NCBI GenBank assembly: GCA_017556765.1
Contig: JAFYME010000072.1
Coordinates: 1 to 36,540 of the forward strand
Direction of reading: 5' to 3'
Length of the DNA: 36,540 bases
DNA from: Bacteroidales bacterium
Lineage (GTDB): Bacteria > Bacteroidota > Bacteroidia > Bacteroidales > UBA932
Of this stretch, positions 25,975 to 34,615 are shown in pieces (the first letter of the stretch is position 1; the number at the start of each line of letters is the position of its first letter). Position numbers and translations under genes: made by a program. A model generated the notes under the pieces. It saw only the letters and a program-made list of their open reading frames with translations. It was not told the origin of the DNA and did not search any database.

Positions 25975-25989
25975 CAAACTTTAAAGAAA

Positions 25990-28482
25990 ATGAAGCAGAC
26001 ATTCGGATATTTTGACGATGCTCGTCGTGAATATGTGATTACTGATCCCGTTACTCCGTGGCCATGGATCAATTATCTTGGCAATGAAGATTTCTTTTCA
26101 TTGATCTCGAATACAGCCGGCGGATACTCGTTCTACAAGGACGCGAAGTTCCGCAGGATCACCCGCTACCGCTACAACGGCGTCCCTATGGACAACGGCG
26201 GAAGGTATTTCTACATCAACGACAACGGAACCGTATGGTCTCCGGGCTGGAAGCCATGCAAGACTCCGCTGGATTTCTATGAATGTCGCCACGGAATGAG
26301 CTATACCCGCATCACAGGCGCGAAGGATGGCATCGAAGCAAGCGTGCTTTTCTTTGTTCCGCTTCATACATGGGCCGAGGTGCAGAAGCTCACCCTTCGC
26401 AACACTTCGTCGCAGACCCGACGCTTCAAGCTGTATTCATTTGCGGAGTGGTGTCTCTGGAACGCTGCTACGGACATGGAGAATTTCCAGCGAAACTTCT
26501 CTACCGGAGAGGTTGAGGTCGACGGCTCGGTGATATATCACAAGACCGAGTACAAGGAGCGTCGCGACCACTATGCGTTCTACAGCGTGAATGCCCCTGT
26601 GGACGGATTCGATACAGACAGGGAGACCTTCATAGGACTCTATAACGAGTTCCGCGACCCTCAGAATGTGGTCGCAGGCGTGGCTTCTGACAGCATCGCG
26701 CATGGCTGGAGCCCTATTGCATCGCATTACATAGAAGTAGAGCTGGCTCCGGGGGAGAGCAAGGACTATGTCTTCCTTCTGGGATATGTGGAAAATGCTC
26801 AGAATGAGAAGTTTGTGCTAGATGCGGACGGCGCGTTGGTTTCAGATGTGCCGGGTCTTCTCCATAGCGGAAGCTCTCCGATAATCAACAAAACAAAGGC
26901 TCAGGCTCTGATAGCCTCATTCGATACTGCAGCGAAAGTGGATGCGGCCTTCTCGGAACTCAATGCATACTGGGACGGCCTGCTTGACATATATTCGGTC
27001 AAGAGCCCGGAGGAGAAGCTAGACAGGATGGTCAACATATGGAACCAGTACCAGTGTATGGTGACATTCAACATGTCCCGTTCGGCTTCGTTCTTCGAGA
27101 GTGGAATCGGCCGCGGTATGGGCTTCCGTGACTCCAACCAGGACCTCGTGGGCTTCGTTCATCAGATTCCGGAGCGTGCCCGTGAGCGTATCATCGACAT
27201 CGCTTCGACCCAGTTCCCGGACGGAGGATGCTACCACCAGTACCAGCCGCTTACAAAACGTGGAAACAACGATATCGGCGGCGGTTTCAACGACGACCCT
27301 ATGTGGCTTATCTTCGGTACGGTTGCATATATCAAGGAGACCGGAGATTTCAGCATCCTTGACGAGCCTGTTCCGTTTGACAATGAGCCGGGATCGGAGG
27401 TTTCATTGATGGAACATCTTCGCATTTCGTTCGATCATGTGGTAAACAATCTCGGACCGCACATGCTACCTCTCATCGGTCGTGCAGACTGGAACGATTG
27501 TCTCAACCTCAACTGCTTCTCTTGGGATCCGAACGAGTCATTCCAGACTACTGAGAATAAGACGGAAGGTTCTAAGGCTGAATCACTTATGATTGCCGGA
27601 CTTTTCGTTGTCTGCGGACGAGATTATGTCGAGCTCTGCAACGAACTCGGACTTTTCACCGAAGCGGAAAGGGCTCAGAAATTCATCGACGATATGGTCG
27701 AGGCCGTGAAGAAGCATGGCTGGGACGGAGAATGGTACCTTCGTGCGTATGATTATTACGGACGCAAGGTCGGCTCACATGAAAATGAGGAAGGACAGAT
27801 ATTCATCGAGTCTCAGGGCTGGTGTACCATGGCCGGGATCGGACTCGAGGAAGGCATGGTTCAGAAGGCTCTCGACTCTGTCAAGGAGCGACTTGACTGC
27901 GAGCATGGCATAGTCCTGAACAACCCTGCATTCACCAGATATTATGTTGAATATGGTGAAATATCCTCATACCCGGCAGGTTATAAAGAGAATGCGGGCA
28001 TATTCTGCCATAACAATCCATGGGTGATCATCGGTGAGACGGTCCTCGGCCGTGGTGACTATGCATGGGATTATTTCCGCAAGATATGTCCTTCATATAC
28101 CGAAGCGAACAGCGCACTGCACAAGGTCGAGCCATATGTATACTCACAGATGATAGCCGGCAAGGACGCTGCCCGTCCTGGCGAGGGCAAGAACAGCTGG
28201 CTCACAGGTACTGCAGCGTGGAACTGGTATGCAATCACCCAGTACATCCTCGGCATTAAGCCTTCGTACAATGGTCTGGAGATCGATCCATGCATCTGCT
28301 CTTCATGGAAGGAATATACGGTAAGACGCCGCTTCCGTGGCTCTGTTTACGAAATCACTGTCAAGAACCCTGACGGCGTATGCAAGGGAGTCCGCGAAAT
28401 CATCATGGATGGTCAGCCTGTTGCAGGAAATGTCATTCCTTGCACTCCAGGCGAGCATAATGTTACCGTCACTTTGGGTTAG
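25990..28482 (+). CDS. GH94 phosphorylase, probably cellobiose phosphorylase
   Basis: This 830-residue cytoplasmic protein has no signal peptide. GH94 architecture is visible: N-terminal beta-sandwich (about 1-290), helical linker, (alpha/alpha)6 barrel (about 340-750) and a short C-terminal sheet. The conserved [13 protein letters not shown] segment (498-510) carries the likely catalytic Asp503. [11 protein letters not shown] (378-388) and [12 protein letters not shown] (409-420) are also hallmarks of the cellobiose/chitobiose phosphorylase group. I chose ATG 25990; upstream in-frame residues come from the GH36 overlap and the repeat. The reaction would be cellobiose plus phosphate to glucose-1-phosphate plus glucose. 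Cellobiose is the best guess because glucomannan cleavage yields it; chitobiose or cellobionate are less likely alternatives. Confidence 0.92.
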   Translation: MKQTFGYFDDARREYVITDPVTPWPWINYLGNEDFFSLISNTAGGYSFYKDAKFRRITRYRYNGVPMDNGGRYFYINDNGTVWSPGWKPCKTPLDFYECRHGMSYTRITGAKDGIEASVLFFVPLHTWAEVQKLTLRNTSSQTRRFKLYSFAEWCLWNAATDMENFQRNFSTGEVEVDGSVIYHKTEYKERRDHYAFYSVNAPVDGFDTDRETFIGLYNEFRDPQNVVAGVASDSIAHGWSPIASHYIEVELAPGESKDYVFLLGYVENAQNEKFVLDADGALVSDVPGLLHSGSSPIINKTKAQALIASFDTAAKVDAAFSELNAYWDGLLDIYSVKSPEEKLDRMVNIWNQYQCMVTFNMSRSASFFESGIGRGMGFRDSNQDLVGFVHQIPERARERIIDIASTQFPDGGCYHQYQPLTKRGNNDIGGGFNDDPMWLIFGTVAYIKETGDFSILDEPVPFDNEPGSEVSLMEHLRISFDHVVNNLGPHMLPLIGRADWNDCLNLNCFSWDPNESFQTTENKTEGSKAESLMIAGLFVVCGRDYVELCNELGLFTEAERAQKFIDDMVEAVKKHGWDGEWYLRAYDYYGRKVGSHENEEGQIFIESQGWCTMAGIGLEEGMVQKALDSVKERLDCEHGIVLNNPAFTRYYVEYGEISSYPAGYKENAGIFCHNNPWVIIGETVLGRGDYAWDYFRKICPSYTEANSALHKVEPYVYSQMIAGKDAARPGEGKNSWLTGTAAWNWYAITQYILGIKPSYNGLEIDPCICSSWKEYTVRRRFRGSVYEITVKNPDGVCKGVREIIMDGQPVAGNVIPCTPGEHNVTVTLG

Positions 28483-28523
28483 CTCCGGCCTGCCCTCTAA
28501 CCCTCAGTCAATCAGTATATTAC

Positions 28524-28561
28524 AAAAACCGCGTGCCGCCAAAAGGGAGCACGCGGTTTTT
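28524..28561. terminator. strong bidirectional terminator between PUL and S46 peptidase
   Basis: AAAAACCGCGTGC (28524-28536) pairs with GCACGCGGTTTTT (28549-28561), a perfect 13-pair stem with a 12-base loop. A-runs and T-runs on both sides let it stop both convergent transcripts: GH94 ending at 28482 and S46 ending at 28601. Confidence 0.92.
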
Positions 28562-28600
28562 ATAATACACTGTATGTCAAGCAGTTGTCGGTCAGAGAAA

Positions 28601-30874
28601 TTACAGCCCGATCTCTTCGATGATGCGGGTCATGCCGGCGTAGCGGTCGAGGGTCCAGAGGATGAAGCGGATGTCGACGCAGACGCACTTGTTGTAGCCG
28701 TCCTGACACCATAAGTCGCTCGAGAGGGACTCCTTGTTGCCGTCGAATGCGAGTCCGATGAGCTCGCCGCGGGAGTTGAGGACAGGACTGCCGGAGTTAC
28801 CTCCAGTGATGTCGTTGTCGGTCAGGAAGTTCACATACATCTGTGATCCATCCTTGCCGAAGCCCCATCTGCCCCAGTCGCCTCTGCGGTAAAGCAGGTA
28901 CTGGCGGTCGCTCAATGTGAAATCATAATCCGTAGGATCATACTTCTCGAGGATTCCTGCAGGGGTTGTCTTCCAGTCGCATACGACTCCGTCATAAGGT
29001 TCATATCCTCCGACGGTACCATAGGTGATACGCATGGTCGAATTGGCGTCAGGATACTGCACGATGCCCTTTTCAAGCCTCATCTGGTAGAGGGCATGAG
29101 TGAATTCCTTGTTCAGGGCAGTGCGGTTCGGAGTTCCTTCCGCAGCGGTTGTAGCCTCATTGAAGCTGGTGATCTTCAGCTCCTGAAGGAAATGGAACAA
29201 CGGATCGCCGAGGTACTCCGCCAATGTATGCTCTTCCGAGAGGAATGTGTCAAGACGTTTCTCGTCTGTAAAGAAGCTGTTGTTCCAGATATGGTCGGCG
29301 ATCTTGTCATAATCTACCTTGTATCCTCCGGCAAGACCGGTGAGATAGTATGAATGCTCATTGTAGAGACTCATCTGATACTCTCCGATCAAAGAATGGT
29401 CTACATTGCCGTAGAACTGCTCCAGAGCGAATCTGAACAGATCCTTTTCGACCCTGAGGTCTATTCCCTCATACTCCTTCAGAATGGCGTCGATCTGCTT
29501 CTTGTAATCCTTGCCGCGGAACCTGAATGTATTGCTGAATTCTGTCTCAACCGGATCAGGACCATTGACAAGCTCGATGTTCTTCTTAGGTGTGAGGCCT
29601 TGGCTGGTCATCACTGTGGTACGGAAAGAATTGAGCTTTGTACATGCCCTCGAAATACGCGTTCCACGCACGAGAGTCTCGCGGTAGTAGTTGATGTTGG
29701 TCTCTGGCTCGACTACCGCCAGGTATTTGGCTTTCAGGTCGTTAAGAAGATTTCCCCATTTCGCCTTGCGCTCTGGGTCTGCATCGATCCATGCCTGAAG
29801 CTCCTTTTCGATTGCTTCCTTCTTCTCCACTACATCAAATCTTCCAAGACATGCGACCTCGCCGCTGTAAAGCTCCTGCACATTGCTCAAGGAGAAATAA
29901 TAATCCGAGTACTTGAGCCTTATCTCAGGATCCTTGTCCATCCATCCCTTGATGATCTCCATCTGCTTTCCACGGAGCTCATTGCAGATCGGATGTCTCA
30001 AAGTCTCATAGAAATTGGTCTCGTATGAATTGCTGTAACGGTTGGTGCTTCCCGGATAACCGAGGATCATCGTATAGTCTCCGGCCTTGTATCCGTCAAG
30101 GGAAATCTTAAGCTTCGCCTTCGGCTTCATAGGTACATTAGCCTTCGAATACTCAGCAGGAGAACCGTCCGGAGCTGTATAAACACGGTACATGGCAAAG
30201 TCACACTTGTGCTGAGGCCATTCCCAGTTGTCGATGTCACCACCGAATGCAGCAGATGAAACCGGTGGAGCCGCTACAAGACGCACGTCGCTATATACCT
30301 CATACAGAGCCATATAGTACTTCGAACCATCCCACATGGAAGCAAGCCATGCGTCAAGTCCTGTCTCTTTCTTATACTTGGTCTCAAGCAGGTAACTAAG
30401 CTTCCTCATGCCCATAGGCCTGCTCTCCACGTCGCTTTCCCTCTTCATAGCCTCGACCTCTTCGGTCACGTCAAGGACCCTCTTGAGGAAGTATACGCTC
30501 TTTCCGGCGATGTTCACCTCCTCGTCGGAATGCATGGCCCAGAAGCCCTCCTCAAGATAGTTGTGCTCCGGTGTGCTCAGGCCGTGGACGTCGCTGTATG
30601 CGCAGTGGTGGTTGGTTATGAGAAGTCCGTTGTCCGAAATTATGCTTCCTGTACATCCGAACGCCATCGAAACGACGGCATCAGCGACAGTCGAGCCGGG
30701 AGCGTCGGCGTTGTAGATCTCTCCCGCCGACAGCTCCAGTCCTCTTTCCTGCATCTTCTTCTCAAGGGCCGAATCTATCGCATGGATCATCCACATGCCC
30801 TCGTCAGCCATAGCGCTATAGCTGCCCATAATTGCAGCTATACCTATCAATGTCAGTTTCTTAAAATTAATCAC
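28601..30874 (-). CDS. S46-family dipeptidyl-peptidase (DPP7-like)
   Basis: This 757-residue periplasmic serine exopeptidase has a signal peptide ending near AMA-Asp24. The trypsin-like triad is His90 in TNHHCAY, Asp215 in GGDIDNWEWP and Ser694 in GGNSGSP. The S1-pocket position after the serine loop reads FDGN (Gly712). In Porphyromonas enzymes Gly here goes with DPP7 (hydrophobic P1) and Arg with DPP11 (acidic P1), so this looks DPP7-like. Translation must begin at GTG 30874 because a TAA stop is immediately upstream in frame and the next ATG falls inside the signal peptide. It releases dipeptides from peptide N-termini for amino-acid nutrition. An inverted repeat separates it from the upstream 4Fe-4S gene, so it may be its own transcript. 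Confidence 0.93.
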   Translation of the reverse strand: MINFKKLTLIGIAAIMGSYSAMADEGMWMIHAIDSALEKKMQERGLELSAGEIYNADAPGSTVADAVVSMAFGCTGSIISDNGLLITNHHCAYSDVHGLSTPEHNYLEEGFWAMHSDEEVNIAGKSVYFLKRVLDVTEEVEAMKRESDVESRPMGMRKLSYLLETKYKKETGLDAWLASMWDGSKYYMALYEVYSDVRLVAAPPVSSAAFGGDIDNWEWPQHKCDFAMYRVYTAPDGSPAEYSKANVPMKPKAKLKISLDGYKAGDYTMILGYPGSTNRYSNSYETNFYETLRHPICNELRGKQMEIIKGWMDKDPEIRLKYSDYYFSLSNVQELYSGEVACLGRFDVVEKKEAIEKELQAWIDADPERKAKWGNLLNDLKAKYLAVVEPETNINYYRETLVRGTRISRACTKLNSFRTTVMTSQGLTPKKNIELVNGPDPVETEFSNTFRFRGKDYKKQIDAILKEYEGIDLRVEKDLFRFALEQFYGNVDHSLIGEYQMSLYNEHSYYLTGLAGGYKVDYDKIADHIWNNSFFTDEKRLDTFLSEEHTLAEYLGDPLFHFLQELKITSFNEATTAAEGTPNRTALNKEFTHALYQMRLEKGIVQYPDANSTMRITYGTVGGYEPYDGVVCDWKTTPAGILEKYDPTDYDFTLSDRQYLLYRRGDWGRWGFGKDGSQMYVNFLTDNDITGGNSGSPVLNSRGELIGLAFDGNKESLSSDLWCQDGYNKCVCVDIRFILWTLDRYAGMTRIIEEIGL

Positions 30875-30905
30875 TTATCTAAAATTCAGACAGTTGTTGA
30901 TAACT

Positions 30906-30969
30906 TGTCATCTTGAGCTTCAGCGAAAGATCTTTATTCTAAAGATTCTTCACTTCGTTCAGAATGACA
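30906..30969. repeat. inverted pair of REP-like elements
   Basis: A 30-base arm starting TGTCATCTTGAGC (30906-30935) faces a reversed arm ending CGTTCAGAATGACA (30941-30969). The two arms are imperfect reverse complements and form one long hairpin with a loop of about five bases. The right arm is the reverse complement of the terminal element at 18289-18315. It lies three bases past the 4Fe-4S gene stop and may act as its terminator or 3' stabiliser. Confidence 0.85.
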
Positions 30970-30972
30970 TTT

Positions 30973-32982
30973 CTAGTATTCGTATGACGTTCCCTGCGCC
31001 TTGAAGCTCAGCTTTGCAGGCTCCTCGCGTACATCATCGGCCTTGTATGTGATGGTCCATGTCTCCATGGTCATGAGCTCCCAGAGCTTCGCCTCGGTCA
31101 TAGGGTCGGCATATCTGATCTGGATCGATGGCTCGAGATCCTTGTTCAGGTCGAGATATACTCCGATCACACCCTCATGCCTTGAAAGGTGGTTGCTCAG
31201 GAAAGGCATGTTGCGCAGGATGATAGGCTTCTCGTAGTTCTTGTCCACGATCTCATATACATACTGCTGCTTGCCCTCTGCCGCCTCGATACGGCTCTTC
31301 CACTGCACTCTGAACGGAGAGAACATGTTCCTGATGAACTGTTCTGTGCTGATGCGTCCTGTCTCACCTTCGTAATCCTCGAACTTGTATCCGAGCTCGA
31401 TCTCATTCACTCCGCCGCCATGGACAGGCATCTGGAGAGTCTCCATCTCCACGATATCCTCGAACCAGTCCTCGTCAAGATCCTCTGCCGGATCCATGTA
31501 GACGCGTACGATGAGCGGACATGCGAACTCAGTCTCGAGACCGTATATCCTCTTTCCGGTAAGGCGCATCTGCATTCCGAGATAATTGATGTCCATCTTG
31601 TCATACATGCCTTCGGTCCTGATAGTAACGATCTTAAGCTCAGGGACTTCCTTGTGGTCAGGAGTTGCAACCCTGAACTTCGAAGGTACGAATACTGCCT
31701 CCTGGATCTTGTCAGCGTCAGTCTTTGCAGGATCGTAAAGGATGTCAGCAGAATGTCTCTTCACATATGTCTTCACTCCGTGTACTCCCGGAATCTTCTC
31801 GAGCTTAGCCTTGAAAGTCATTGAGCTTCCGTAGCACTTCACTGAGCGCAGACCTTCCATGGACATTGTCTGAAGTGTGCTTTCGTCCACGAGCTTTGTG
31901 ACTGTTCCGTCTTCAGCGACGTTTTCGATTCCCCACTTCATGTCGATTGTAGGAAGCTCGAACTTGCCTCCTGCCCACATTCCGAATGCGATAAGGACCA
32001 CAGTAAGCACGGCTGGAACAAACTTCCATACCTTGCTCTTTGACGGCTTGCAGAGTCCTATGTTGAGGGCTCCTGTAGAACATGCAGCCACACACTCTCC
32101 GCAGAGGGTGCAGTCGACATGGTTCACCTTGCCTGCATGGAACGATTTGATGTCGATATGGTACGGACATTTCTTCGCGCAGAGGCCGCAGTTGTTGCAG
32201 GCGTTGTCGTCCTTTGTAACATGCAGGATCTGGAACTTCGGCTTCGAATTGGTGATCTCAAGGACATATCCTACGATGCAGAATGCGCCCAGAAGGACAG
32301 CCCATGGGATGTTCGCTCCGACTGCATTTGCGGCATAGTAGACTCCGAAGAGCACGCCGATCCATACCCAGAACTTGAGCGAATTTGAGATCGCTCCGAG
32401 CGGACAGAGATAGCGGCACCAGAACATGTCGATGACAAAGCTGCCGATCACTACCACGCTGATGGATACGATTGACATCCAGAGTGTTATCTCGCCCTTG
32501 AATCCTGTTGCAACAGCATAGTAAGGGTCAAGGTTCTTGCAGAAGAGCTCGCTTGCGTTGACTGTCATGTAGAAGATCCAGAACACGAGAGCGTACTTCA
32601 CGATGCGGAGCACCTTGTCTGCAACAGAACCGTTGCGTACCTTCAGGCTCTTTATCTTCATGGCGTTGCGAGCCTTCACGATAAGGTCCTGCACGGTGCC
32701 CAGCGGGCAGATGTATGCGCAGAAAAGCTTGCTGAAAAGTACCACAGCCGCTACCAGAGCGATACCCATCATCACCTGAAGCGATGACATGCTGCAAGGC
32801 AGGCTGTTGTTTGCAAGATATGTAGCAAGAGCCTGAAGGCCGCCCATAGGACAGTAAGCCTCAGGATCCACGGCAGTCTCTGACGGAATGATTCCTGTCA
32901 GGAACACGATGATGGCTCCCAGCACTCCCCACTGAAGGAGGTACTTCGGCCAGTTTTTCAGTATTGTCGATCGTTTAGCCAT
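30973..32982 (-). CDS. NapH/NosR-like membrane 4Fe-4S protein with degenerate HMA-like domain
   Basis: This 669-residue inner-membrane protein has about seven transmembrane segments (roughly 13-32, 66-86, 127-145, 168-187, 203-222, 226-244, 318-338). CxxxCP motifs lie at Cys88/Cys92 and Cys189/Cys193, as in NapH/NosR/CcoG-type proteins. Two classical 4Fe-4S clusters are predicted: Cys262, 265, 268, 272 and Cys291, 294, 297, 301. After the last helix, residues about 370-435 resemble a heavy-metal-associated ferredoxin fold, but the usual CxxC is CYGS. A C-terminal soluble region of about 230 residues is unrecognised. The likely role is electron transfer across or along the membrane, perhaps serving metal handling. 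It follows the FISUMP lipoprotein by 55 bases. Function is unproven. Confidence 0.82.
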   Translation of the reverse strand: MAKRSTILKNWPKYLLQWGVLGAIIVFLTGIIPSETAVDPEAYCPMGGLQALATYLANNSLPCSMSSLQVMMGIALVAAVVLFSKLFCAYICPLGTVQDLIVKARNAMKIKSLKVRNGSVADKVLRIVKYALVFWIFYMTVNASELFCKNLDPYYAVATGFKGEITLWMSIVSISVVVIGSFVIDMFWCRYLCPLGAISNSLKFWVWIGVLFGVYYAANAVGANIPWAVLLGAFCIVGYVLEITNSKPKFQILHVTKDDNACNNCGLCAKKCPYHIDIKSFHAGKVNHVDCTLCGECVAACSTGALNIGLCKPSKSKVWKFVPAVLTVVLIAFGMWAGGKFELPTIDMKWGIENVAEDGTVTKLVDESTLQTMSMEGLRSVKCYGSSMTFKAKLEKIPGVHGVKTYVKRHSADILYDPAKTDADKIQEAVFVPSKFRVATPDHKEVPELKIVTIRTEGMYDKMDINYLGMQMRLTGKRIYGLETEFACPLIVRVYMDPAEDLDEDWFEDIVEMETLQMPVHGGGVNEIELGYKFEDYEGETGRISTEQFIRNMFSPFRVQWKSRIEAAEGKQQYVYEIVDKNYEKPIILRNMPFLSNHLSRHEGVIGVYLDLNKDLEPSIQIRYADPMTEAKLWELMTMETWTITYKADDVREEPAKLSFKAQGTSYEY

Positions 32983-33037
32983 ATATCTCTATTTTTAATA
33001 TGTTGGTTTTCAATGTTTTGTGCAGAAGTACCAGGCT

Positions 33038-34603
33038 TTATTTATTCTTCACGCAACGTACTGAAACGCCTGAGAGGTAGTTGCCGTATGCAACAGAGAG
33101 TTTCTCGTTAGAGGCATTGTACAGCGGCATGAAGTAGTAGTACTGGACATTCTTGATGCTTCCGTCATCGTTGGTCTGCACCTGATACATGCTGGATCCC
33201 ATTACATAAGACATCACGCCGTAGATGCCGTTGTAATTTGTGACCATATATGAGCCGTTTGCTGCTGTGTTGCCTTTGTTGCGTGCGCTGGCGAACTGCC
33301 ATGCCCATCCTGCCTCAGCGAGGGCTGCAAGGCTTGCTCCCTTGATTGTAGCGTCATAGTAAGCAGCTTCTGTATTGGTGAGGGCGCTGTTCGAGCACTG
33401 TCCTACGAGTCCTGTCATTTCTGATGCAGTAGGAATGTGCCAGCCTGTAGGGCAGATACCCTGCACGCCTTCGAATGAACCTGCATTCTCGACAGTGATC
33501 TCTGCTCCGAATGCTGTAGCTGCGTCATAAAGAAGTCCGAGGCTCTCTACGAGCGCAGGGTCAGCAACCTTCTCTGCATTTGCTGCAGGATACCAGATGC
33601 CGGCATCCTCTGCAGGATCGCTAGATACTGTCTTTCCGCGTGGGATGAAGCGGAGGTTCTCGGCCATCCATGTGTTTCCGTCAGCGAGAGTGACTGTCTT
33701 GTACTCTACTCCGTCATAAACGAAATATCCATCATGTTCTTCGAACTCTACAGGGATATCTTCTGTCGAGCCTTCGCCTTCGAATTCTATCTCTCCCTCG
33801 TCAGTCCAGTTCTCGATCTCGCCTGATGCGCTTACGATCATGTTGTCCTGAAGGAGACGTGCATTGATTGTGTACTGTCCGCCTGACTTGAGGGTCATCT
33901 CTGCGAGAGGCTGGCTGATCTTCTTGCCGTTGGAGAGGTTTACGATGAGCTGGAGCTTCGTAGTAGCCGGGATGATGATGGCCTTCCATACCTTGCCGGC
34001 AGTAGCTTCATATGCTTTGATTGGGTCAGGCTCCTCATCAGGAAGCGGGTCGCTGTAAGGGGATATGGCCATTTCAGCGATGTCGATGTCTGCTGCGACC
34101 GGGCTTCCTGCGATCTCGACTCCTTCTACTGATGCTCCTGACTGATTGTCAATATTGACTACAATCTTGGTCATCAAGTGCTTGAATACCATTGTGATTG
34201 CGTTAGGAGTAGGGAGGACGCCCTTCTTCGATGCAGCCATAAGATCTCCCTTTGCTATACCGTCAGTCTGGTCTCCCTTTGCAAAATAAGATGTAGGAGT
34301 GCCTGACTCAGAGTATGGATAATATGCATATACATCTGCATCCGAATATGCGTCAGCATACCACATCAGGTCGCCGGAAAATACTCCGCCGCCGAATGTG
34401 AGGCATTCATTGGAAGCGTATGCCTCTGCGTCATTCACTTTGGTCATTGTGAATCCGATACGGTCACCGTCCTCGAAGTTCACTTCTGTTGCGCGGGTGA
34501 TGACCGGTTCTACCTGAACCTTTCCGGGAGCCATTTCAGGCTGAACCGGCTGCTGGCAAGCTGCGATTGCGAGCGCTGCGAGCATGTAGAAATAACGTTT
34601 CAT
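33038..34603 (-). CDS. fimbrillin-like lipoprotein with C-terminal FISUMP domain
   Basis: This 521-residue lipoprotein has a lipobox at Cys16 (AIAAC). Residues about 38-268 follow the fimbrillin/Mfa-like pattern: EVNFEDGDRIGF start, KHLMTKIVVNI core and a closing sheet before VSASGEIENW. Residues about 290-521 match the Fibrobacter succinogenes major paralogous (FISUMP) domain, with TVTLADGNTWMAENLRF (303-319) and ICPTGWHIPTASEM. The C-terminus ends GVSVRCVKNK, typical of FISUMP. It is probably displayed at the cell surface; whether it polymerises or binds a ligand is unknown. It is tightly packed between the DUF6850-like barrel gene (12 bases) and the 4Fe-4S gene, indicating one operon. Confidence 0.85.
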   Translation of the reverse strand: MKRYFYMLAALAIAACQQPVQPEMAPGKVQVEPVITRATEVNFEDGDRIGFTMTKVNDAEAYASNECLTFGGGVFSGDLMWYADAYSDADVYAYYPYSESGTPTSYFAKGDQTDGIAKGDLMAASKKGVLPTPNAITMVFKHLMTKIVVNIDNQSGASVEGVEIAGSPVAADIDIAEMAISPYSDPLPDEEPDPIKAYEATAGKVWKAIIIPATTKLQLIVNLSNGKKISQPLAEMTLKSGGQYTINARLLQDNMIVSASGEIENWTDEGEIEFEGEGSTEDIPVEFEEHDGYFVYDGVEYKTVTLADGNTWMAENLRFIPRGKTVSSDPAEDAGIWYPAANAEKVADPALVESLGLLYDAATAFGAEITVENAGSFEGVQGICPTGWHIPTASEMTGLVGQCSNSALTNTEAAYYDATIKGASLAALAEAGWAWQFASARNKGNTAANGSYMVTNYNGIYGVMSYVMGSSMYQVQTNDDGSIKNVQYYYFMPLYNASNEKLSVAYGNYLSGVSVRCVKNK

Positions 34604-34615
34604 AGTTTTATTTAT

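Noticed and set aside
29354..30028. Plus-strand open frame (224 codons) opposite the S46 peptidase
   Set aside because: Antisense shadow of a conserved peptidase; no start context or domain.
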